Shown here: positions 56,035-64,000 of the stretch, in pieces
How positions within the stretch are numbered: the first letter of the stretch is position 1
How the letters are laid out: the number at the start of each line of letters is the position of its first letter
Source of the DNA: Xylocopa sonorina
Lineage: Eukaryota; Arthropoda; Insecta; Hymenoptera; Apidae
Direction of reading: 5' to 3'
Length of the DNA stretch: 64,000 bases
Assembly: GCF_050948175.1 (NCBI RefSeq)
Contig: NW_027490146.1
Location: 558,001-622,000, forward strand
Notes under the pieces: generated by a model
What the model saw: the letters and a program-made list of their open reading frames with translations, nothing else
Databases searched by the model: none
Told to the model about the DNA's origin: nothing
Made by a program: the position numbers and the translations under genes

Positions 56035-57315
56035 CTACTGCTACGATACGTAGACATCTGCAAAGGCTATTTCCTAGCATGGAAGGGTCGCATTTACATT
56101 CTTTTGAAGTGAGTACGAGTTATACATGACACTTCGCAATGAATATTATATCTGAACATGAAACATAGAAGTGAGATGCAACATCTCGTTTTAAGAAGCA
56201 TTAGAACTCTATTGCTACGATACGTAGGCATCTGCAAACGCTATTCCCTAGCATGGAAGTGTCGCATTTACATTCTTTTGAAGTGAATACGAGATATACA
56301 TGACACTTCGCAATGGATACTATATCTTATCATGAAATATAGAAGTGAGATGCGATATCGCGTTTTAGGAAGCATTAGAACTCTGTTGCTACGATACGTA
56401 GACATCTGCAAACGCTATTTCCTAGCAAGGAAGTGTCGCATTTACATTCTTTTGAAGTGAATACGAGGTATACATAACATTCCGCAATGAATATTATATC
56501 TCATAACGAAACATAGAAATGAGATGCGACATCTCGTATTAAGAAGCATTAGAACTCTATTGCTACGATACGTAGACATCTGCAAACGCAATTTCCTAGC
56601 ATGGAAGTGTCGCATTTACATTCTTCTGATGTGAATACGAGATATACATGACACTTCGCAATGCATATTATATCTTATCATGAAACATAGAAATGGGATG
56701 CGATATCGCTATTTAAGAAACATTAGAACTCTATTGGTTCGATACGTAGGCATCTGGGAACGCTATTTCCTTGAAAGGAAGTGGCGCATTTACATTCATT
56801 TGAAGTGAATACGCGGTATACATAACACTCTACAATGAACATTATATCTTACCACGAAATATAGATATGAAATGCGACATCTCGTTTTAAGAAGCATTAG
56901 AACTCTATTGCTGCGATACGAATACATCTGCAAACGGTATTTCCTAGCATGTAAGTGTCGCATTAACATTCCTTTGAAGTTTATACGAGGTATACATGAC
57001 TCTTCGCAATGAATATTATATCTTATCTCGAAACATAGATGTGAGATGCGATATCGCGATTTAAGAAGCACTAGATCTCTATTGCTACGATGCGTAGACA
57101 TCTGCAAATGTTATTTCCTAGCAAGGAAGTGTCGCATTTACATTCTTTTGACGTGAATACGAGGTAAACATAACATTCCACAATGAAAATTACACCATAT
57201 TACGAAATATAGAAATGAAATGCGACTTCTCATTTTAAGAAGCATTAGAACTCTATTGCTACGATACGTAGACATCTGCAAACCCTATTTCCTAGCATGG
57301 AAGTGTCGCATTTTC
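56035..57315 (+). repeat. Long-range duplicated block H, second copy
   Basis: Partner of 33410-34690. Its left part also takes part in the 1914-bp duplication with 54113-54622, so blocks are nested. The 103-codon minus-strand frame at 56796-57107 is read-through across monomers, not a gene. Confidence 0.8.
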
Positions 57316-57934
57316 ATTCATTTGAAGTATATGCGTGGTATACATGACACTTCGCATTGAATATTATGTCTTATTAGGAAACATAGGAATGAGATGCGAT
57401 ATGGCGTTTTAGGAAGCGTTAGGACTCTATTGCTACGATACGTAGACACCTGCAAACGCTATTTCCTAGCAAGGAAGTGTCGCATTTTCATTCTTTTGAA
57501 GTGAATACGAGGTATACATGACACTTCGCAATGAATATTATATCTTATCATGAAACGTAGGAGTGAGATGCGATATGGCATTTTAAGAATCATTAGAACT
57601 CTATTGTTTCGACACGTAGTCATCTGAAAACGCTATTTCCTAGCACGGAAGTGTCGCATTTACATTCTTTTGAAGTGAATACGAGGTATACATGACACTT
57701 CGCAATGAATATATTATATCTTATCATGAAACTTAGAAGTGAGATGCGATATCGCGTTTTAAGAAGCATTAGAACTCTATTGCTGCGATACGTAGACATA
57801 TGGAAACGCTATTCCCTAGCATGGAAGTGTCGCATTTACATTCTTTTGAAGTGCATACGAGATATACATGACACTTCGCAATGGATACTATATCTTATCA
57901 TGAAATATAGAAGTGAGATGCGATATCGCGTTTT

Positions 57935-58605
57935 AGGAAGCATTAGAAATCTATTGCTACGATGCTTAGACATCTATAAATGTTATTTCCTAGCAAGGAA
58001 GTGTCGCATTTACATTCTTTTGAAGTGAATACGAGGTGTACATAACACTTCGCAATGAATATTATATCTTATCATGAAACATAGAAGTGAGAAGCGATAT
58101 CGCGTTCTAAGAAGCATTAGAACTCTATTGCTACGATACGTAGACATCTGCAAACGCTATTTCCTAGCATGGAAGTGTCGCATTTACATTCTTTTGTAGT
58201 GAATACGAAGTACACATGACACTTCGCAATGAATATTATATCTTATCATGAAACATAGAAGTGAGATGCGATATCGCGTTTTAGGAAGCATTAGAACTCT
58301 GTTGTTACGATGCGTAGACATCTGCAATCGTTAATTCCTAGCAAGAAAGTGTCGCATTTACATTCTTTTGAAGTGAATACGAGGTATACATAACATTCCA
58401 CAATGAATATTATATCTTATTACGAAACATAGAAATGAAATACGACTTCTCATTTTATGAAGCATTGGAATTCTATTGCTCCGATACGTAGACATCTGCA
58501 AACGCTATTTCCTAGCATGGAAGTGCCGCATTTACATTCTTTTGAAGATAATACGAGGTTTACATAACCCTACGCAATGAATATTATATCTTATCTCGAA
58601 ACATA
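57935..58605 (+). repeat. Higher-order block D (1738-bp offset, partner 59673-60343)
   Basis: The variant GATGCTTAGACATCTATAAA is at 57961 and 59699. The shared TTTACATAACCCTACGCAAT lies near the right end. The offset is ten monomers minus 2 bases. Confidence 0.8.
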
Positions 58606-58865
58606 GAAGTGAGATGCGATATCGCGATTTATGGAGCACTAGAACTCTATTGCTGCGATGCGTAGACATCTGCAAATGTTATTTCCTAGCAAGGAAGTGT
58701 CGCATTTACATTCTTTTGAAGTGAATACGAGGTATACATAACAATCCACAATGAATATTATATCTTATCACGAAACATAGAAATGAAATGCGACATCTCG
58801 TTTTAAGTAGCATTAGAACTCTATTGCTACGATACGTAGGCATCTGCAAACGCTATATCCTAGCA

Positions 58866-59687
58866 TGGAAGTGTCGCATGTACATTCTTTGAAGTGAATA
58901 CGAGGTATACATAACACTCCACAATGAATATTATACCTTATCACGAAACATAGAAATGAAATGCGACATCTCATTTTAAGAAGCATTAGAACTCTATTGC
59001 TTTGATACGTAGACATCTGCAAACGCTATTTCCTAGCATGGAAGGGTCGCAGTTACATTCTTATGAAGCGAATACGAGGTATACATAACACTCCATAATG
59101 AATATTATATCTTGTAATGAAACATAGCAGTGAGATGCGACATCTCCTTTAAGAAGCATTAGAACTCTATTGCTACGATACGTAGACATCTGCAAACGCT
59201 ATTTCCTAGCATGGAAGTGTCGCATTTACATTCTTGTGATGTGAGTACGAGGTATGCATGACACTTCGCAATGAATATTATACCTTATCACGAAACATAG
59301 AAGCGAGATGCGATATCGCATTTAAAGAAGCATTAGAACTCTATAGCTACGATGCGTTGACATCTGCAAATGCTATTTCCTAGCATGGAAGTGTCGCATC
59401 TACATTCCTGTGATGTGAGTACGAGGTATACATGACACTTCGCAATGAATATTATATCTTATCATGAAACATAGAAGTGAGATGCGATATGGCCTTTTAA
59501 AAAGCATTAGAACTCTATTGCTACGATACGTAGACATCTGCAAACGCTATTTTCTAGCGTGGAAGTTTCGCATTTACATTCTTTTGAAGTGAATTCGAGG
59601 TATACATAACACTCCACAATGAATATTAAATCTTATCATGAAACATAGATGTGTGTTGCGATATCGCGTTTTAAGAAGTATTAGAAA
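58866..59687 (+). repeat. Higher-order block E2 (1912-bp offset, partner 60778-61599)
   Basis: The variant GCATGTACATTCTTTGAAG (a missing T keeps one copy short) is at 58877 and 60789. Shared downstream variants include CATCTCCTTTAAGAAG and GTGTGTTGCGATATCG. The identical 69-codon minus-strand frames at 58813-59022 and 60725-60934 reflect this duplication, not genes. Confidence 0.8.
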
Positions 59688-62600
59688 TCTATTGCTACGA
59701 TGCTTAGACATCTATAAATGTTATTTCCTAGCAAGGAAGTGTCGCATTTACATTCTTTTGAAGTGAATACGAGGTGTACATAACACTTCGCAATGAATAT
59801 TATATCTTATCATGAAACATAGAAGTGAGAAGCGATATCGCGTTCTAAGAAGCATTAGAACTCTATTGCTACGATACGTAGACATCTGCAAACGCTATTT
59901 CCTAGCATGGAAGTGTCGCATTTACATTCTTTTGTAGTGAATACGAAGTATACATGACACTTCGCAATGAATATTATATCTTATCATGAAACATAGAAGT
60001 GAGATGCGATATCGCGTTTTAGGAAGCATTAGAACTCTGTTGTTACGATGCGTAGACATCTGCAATCGTTAATTCCTAGCAAGAAAGTGTCGCATTTACA
60101 TTCTTTTGAAGTGAATACGAGGTATACATAACATTCCACAATGAATATTATATCTTATTACGAAACATAGAAATGAAATACGACTTCTCATTTTATGAAG
60201 CATTGGAATTCTATTGCTCCGATACGTAGACATCTGCAAACGCTATTTCCTAGCATGGAAGTGCCGCATTTACATTCTTTTGAAGATAATACGAGGTTTA
60301 CATAACCCTACGCAATGAATATTATATCTTATCTCGAAACATACAAATGAGATGCGAAATCGCGATTTAAGTAGCATTAGAACTGTATTGCTACGATACG
60401 TAGACATCTGCGAACGCTATTTCCTAGGGTGGAAACGTCGCATTTACATTGTTTTGAAGTAAATACGAGGTATACATGACACTTCGCAATGAACATTATA
60501 TCTTATCATGAAACATAGAAGCGAGATGCGGTATCGCGTTTTAAGAAGCATTAGAACCCTATTGCCTCGATGCGGAGATATCTGCAAAGGCTATTTCCTA
60601 GCATGGAAATGTCACATTTACATTCTTTTGAACTGAATACCAGGTGTACATGACACATCCCAATGAATATTATATCATATCACGAAACATGGAAATGAGA
60701 TGTGATATCGCGTTTTAAGAAGCATTAGAACTCTATGGCTTCGATGCGGAGACATCTGCAAACGCTATTTCCAAGCAGGGAAGTGTCGCATGTACATTCT
60801 TTGAAGTGAATACGAGGTATACATAACACTCCACAATGAATATTATACCTTATCACGAAACATAGAAATGAAATGCGACATCTCATTTTAAGAAGCATTA
60901 GAACTCTATTGCTTTGATACGTAGACATCTGCAAACGCTATTTCCTAGCATGGAAGGGTCGCAGTTACATTCTTATGAAGCGAATACGAGGTATACATAA
61001 CACTCCATAATGAATATTATATCTTGTAATGAAACATAGCAGTGAGATGCGACATCTCCTTTAAGAAGCATTAGAACTCTATTGCTACGATACGTAGACA
61101 TCTGCAAACGCTATTTCCTAGCATGGAAGTGTCGCATTTACATTCTTGTGATGTGAGTACGAGGTATGCATGACACTTCGCAATGAATATTATACCTTAT
61201 CACGAAACATAGAAGCGAGATGCGATATCGCATTTAAAGAAGCATTAGAACTCTATAGCTACGATGCGTTGACATCTGCAAATGCTATTTCCTAGCATGG
61301 AAGTGTCGCATCTACATTCCTGTGATGTGAGTACGAGGTATACATGACACTTCGCAATGAATATTATATCTTATCATGAAACATAGAAGTGAGATGCGAT
61401 ATGGCCTTTTAAAAAGCATTAGAACTCTATTGCTACGATACGTAGACATCTGCAAACGCTATTTTCTAGCGTGGAAGTTTCGCATTTACATTCTTTTGAA
61501 GTGAATTCGAGGTATACATAACACTCCACAATGAATATTAAATCTTATCATGAAACATAGATGTGTGTTGCGATATCGCGTTTTAAGAAGTATTAGAACT
61601 CTATTGCTACGATATGTAGACATCTGCAAACGCTATTTCCTAGCAAGCAAGTGTCGCATTTACATTCCTTTGCAGTGAATGCGAAGTATACATAACACTC
61701 CACAATGAATATTAAATCTTATCATGAAACATAGAAATGAGATGCGATATCGCTTTAAGAAGCATTAGTACCCTATTGCTTCGATACGTAGACATCTGCA
61801 AACGCTATTTCCTAGGAAGGAAGTATCGCATTTACATTCATTTGAAGTGTAGGCGAGATATACATAACACTGCACAATGAATATTATATCTTATCATGAA
61901 ACATAGAAATGTGATGCGATATCGCGTTTTAAGAAACATTAGAACTCTGTTGCTTCGATACAGAGATATCTGGGAACGTAATTTCCTAGAAAGGAAGTGT
62001 CGCATTTACATTCTCTTGAGAGGAATACGATGTATACATGACACTTCGCAATGAATATTATATCTTATGATGAAACATAGAAATGAGATGCGATATGGCG
62101 ATTCAAGAAGCATTAGAACTCTGTTTCGTCGATTCGTAGATATCTGCAAACCTTATTTCCTAGCAAGGAAGTGTCGCATTTACATTCTTTTGAAGTGAAT
62201 TCGAGGTGTCACGTCCGGCGAAACTATTTTCCGTTGCTCCGGAGGCTTTACGACACGATCCTATTTTTCGGTAATTCGGTCCGCGGGAACGCGTTAAGAC
62301 CGGGTCCGACAATTTCGGCTGACGCGACACTAGCGAAAACACTCGCGATAATAAGGGAATGACCCTACCTTTCGATGACTTCTCTCTCGATTTGTACGTA
62401 GAAACGGCGTGGAGGATCGTTCGCTGGGATCGTAGCGGATTTCGTTCTGTTGGCTGCTACAGAAATCTCGATCAGTCGCCAGCGAAGACGAGGACGGCGG
62501 TCGGAATTCAGCGATGATGCTGAATGTGGCAGAATCGGCGTGATGCGTCGTGGTGTCTGGATTGGAGGCGTCGACGGTCGCTTCGAAAAGCGGCGTCTGG

Positions 62601-63082
62601 ACTGGTGCGAAGGCAGGTCGCTGGTATACGACGACTCTCGGAACACCCTCCAAATATTCACGCACAGGTGATCGTATAAAATTCTTCCTACTCGCACGTC
62701 GCGTTCTTCGCAAACCGGAAGCACGATTCATTCACCAGGTTTTTCTGTACTTTCGACTAAGATCTGAAGGATAAGCGGCGGTCTCAACGTCACAAAGCCG
62801 ATTTCTATACACCTTCAATTTGATGAAGAGCAACCCCAGTTGTATGGAAGAACCCGTGGAAGAATTCGTAGTTAAATGTAATGTTAAAAGTAGAACTAGT
62901 ATTGTTAACACTTGATAAAATTAATGGATGTGGAAATAGTAGACTTGGTAAAAGAACTTGTACTTGGATATAGTAAAAGTAAAAATAAAATATATTCTAG
63001 GTTTAAAGTATACATGAACTGGACCTCCTCGGTTCGCGGGGCGCTACGGTCGCGGAGGCTCGCGGTAGGCAGATCGCGGTCC

Positions 63083-63101
63083 CGCGAGTGGGGGACTCGC
63101 G
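63083..63101. other. GC-rich hairpin in E copy 2
   Basis: CGCGAGT-GGGGG-ACTCGCG is the exact counterpart of the hairpin at 16021-16039, intact despite substitutions around it. Confidence 0.7.
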
Positions 63102-63348
63102 TCTCGAGGCGGAGAGCGCGCGGTCCAGCGAGTGGGGACTCGCGGCTCGTGGTGGGGCTAGCGGCGCATGCCGCTGGCAGGACGCATCTTCCTTAGTGTA
63201 ACTTAGATCTAGGAATTCTTATATATGCGTCATGATATGGTATGTATGTCCTAGCTTAGAAGTAATATATAGGTTCTAGCAGATCCTGTTCCCGGAATTG
63301 GAAAAGACCCCATTCAGGTGATGGGCTGCGGCTATGTCTTCCTGCAGG

Positions 63349-63446
63349 ACGGAATCCTCGGTGCGAGGGAGATAGGGCTGCCCGGTGCGAGCGAAACAGG
63401 TATACTCGGCGGTGCGAGCGAGGCAGCGGAACTCGGTGTGAGTGAG
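63349..63446 (-). repeat. Minisatellite inside E copy 2 (about 4 units)
   Basis: Reverse complement of the CTCACTCGCACC-type units of copy 1, with two units fewer. The overlapping short reading frames on both strands are products of this repeat. Confidence 0.7.
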
Positions 63447-63550
63447 CGCGTGCAGGTATGCGCGCGCGAACTCTTCCAGTTGCTGGTTCTGCAGGCGAGT
63501 TTGGATGGTTGCATGCGTCCAGGGGTTGATGCTGGGGGGTGCGAGGTGGT

Positions 63551-64000
63551 TCCTTTCTAGGAAATTACGTTCCCAGATATCTCTGTATCGAAGCTATAGA
63601 GTACTAATGCCCCTTAAAACGCCATATCGCATCTCATTTCTATGTTTCGTGATAAGATATAATATTCATTGTTGAGTGTTATCTATACCTCGCATTCACT
63701 TCAAATGAATGTAAATGCGACACTTCCTTGCTAGGAAATAGCGTCTGTAGATGTATCGTCTATGTATCGTAGAAATAGAGTTCTAAAGCTTCTTAAAACG
63801 CGATATCGCATCTCATTTCTATGATTCATGATAAGATATAATATTCAAAGCGAAGTGTCATGTATACCTCGTATTCACTTGAAAGAATGTAAATGCGACT
63901 CTCCCTTGCTAGGAAGTAGCATTTGCAGATGTCTACGTATCGAAGCTATAGAGCTCTAATGCTTCTTAAAACGCGATATCGCATCTTATTTCTATGCCTC
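63551..64000 (-). repeat. 174-bp satellite array, reverse orientation (array 4, continues past the window)
   Basis: About 2.5 diverged monomers on the minus strand, starting mid-monomer at TCCTTTCTAGG. The first carries the GATACAGAGATATCTGGG variant (minus strand) also seen beside E copy 1. The second has a local duplication, ATGTATCGTCT followed by ATGTATCGTAG, near 63751. Confidence 0.93.

Larger units (their letters stand above)
23832..62206 (+). repeat. 174-bp satellite array, forward orientation (array 3)
   Basis: About 220 monomers of the same family as array 1. It starts mid-monomer at CATTAGAACTC directly against the unique island and ends mid-monomer at TTCGAGG against E copy 2. 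Several monomer families alternate. Some carry GCGATATCGC, others GATGCGACATCTCG, GATATGGCATTTTAAG or AAATACGACATCTCG, and some have CTCCATAATG or ATTACACAATG in place of CTTCGCAATG. The left 4 kb and the last 1 kb are the most diverged. No genes are supported: minus-strand frames of 60-105 codons simply read across consecutive 58-codon monomers. Confidence 0.97.
62207..63550 (-). mobile_element. Element E, copy 2 (inverted, 1344 bp)
   Basis: Reverse complement of 15481-17066. It begins TGTCACGTCCGGCG at 62207 and contains the same GC-balanced part, AT-rich stretch, GC-rich hairpin segment and minisatellite in reversed order. It is 242 bp shorter. The difference is accounted for by a roughly 151-bp gap at GGAGGTC/CAGTTC, two fewer minisatellite units (about 51 bp), and loss of about 40 bp at the distal end including GACGTCACA. 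Short satellite flanks on both sides share rare variants with copy 1, namely ATAAGGTTTGCAGATATC on one side and GATACAGAGATATCTGGG on the other. The duplication therefore included junction sequence. No transposase or polymerase is present. Confidence 0.65.

Noticed and set aside
63740..63780. Insertion in a monomer (ATGTATCGTCT/ATGTATCGTAG) as a functional site
   Set aside because: It is best explained as a small local tandem duplication in a decayed edge monomer.
1..64000. CENP-B box or telomeric repeat (TTAGG/TTAGGG arrays)
   Set aside because: I saw no match to the core TTCG....A..CGGG in the monomer and no telomeric tandem run, so a centromere or telomere call cannot rest on these motifs.

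Overview
The window is eukaryotic and almost entirely satellite DNA. About 59 kb of the 64 kb is one family of AT-rich tandem repeat with a 174-bp monomer, in four arrays whose orientation alternates. No array contains a convincing gene. I infer a pericentromeric or centromeric, or other heterochromatic, block, probably from an insect. The insect guess rests on one dispersed-repeat end that looks insect-like, a candidate compact intron of about 116 bp and the AT-rich unique DNA. It is an inference, and no species can be named.

Layout: a forward array (1-15480); a 1.59-kb GC-richer element here called E (15481-17066); a reverse array (17067-19343); a 4.5-kb non-satellite island (19344-23831); a long forward array (23832-62206); an inverted, shorter second copy of E (62207-63550); and a reverse array that runs off the window (63551-64000). 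Both places where satellite orientation converges (+ on the left, - on the right) hold a copy of E. The single divergent switch (- then +) holds the unique island. E has imperfect inverted ends (TGTCACGTC / GACGTCACA) suggesting an LTR or similar mobile element. It was duplicated in inverted orientation together with short flanking satellite.

The arrays have layered structure. Some blocks form local higher-order repeats, for example three tandem copies of a 1045-bp six-monomer unit at 47.7-50.9 kb and a 522-bp three-monomer unit near 26 kb. Other blocks of about 0.5-2.5 kb recur at whole-monomer offsets of 870, 1738, 1912, 1914, 2436, 2610 (twice), 2962 and 22625 bp. Monomers near E and the island are visibly more diverged than internal ones, as expected if homogenisation is strongest inside arrays. 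Each monomer carries several short dyads. One dyad exists in two alternative forms in different monomer families.

The island (19344-23831) holds a possible truncated LTR with a primer-binding-site-like motif, a candidate intron with good splice signals, a dispersed-repeat remnant, a possible two-exon membrane/coiled-coil gene or gene fragment, a GC-balanced hypothetical reading frame, and a GC-rich minus-strand fragment with hydrophobic segments and a run of 16 C. None of these can be assigned a gene name from sequence alone.
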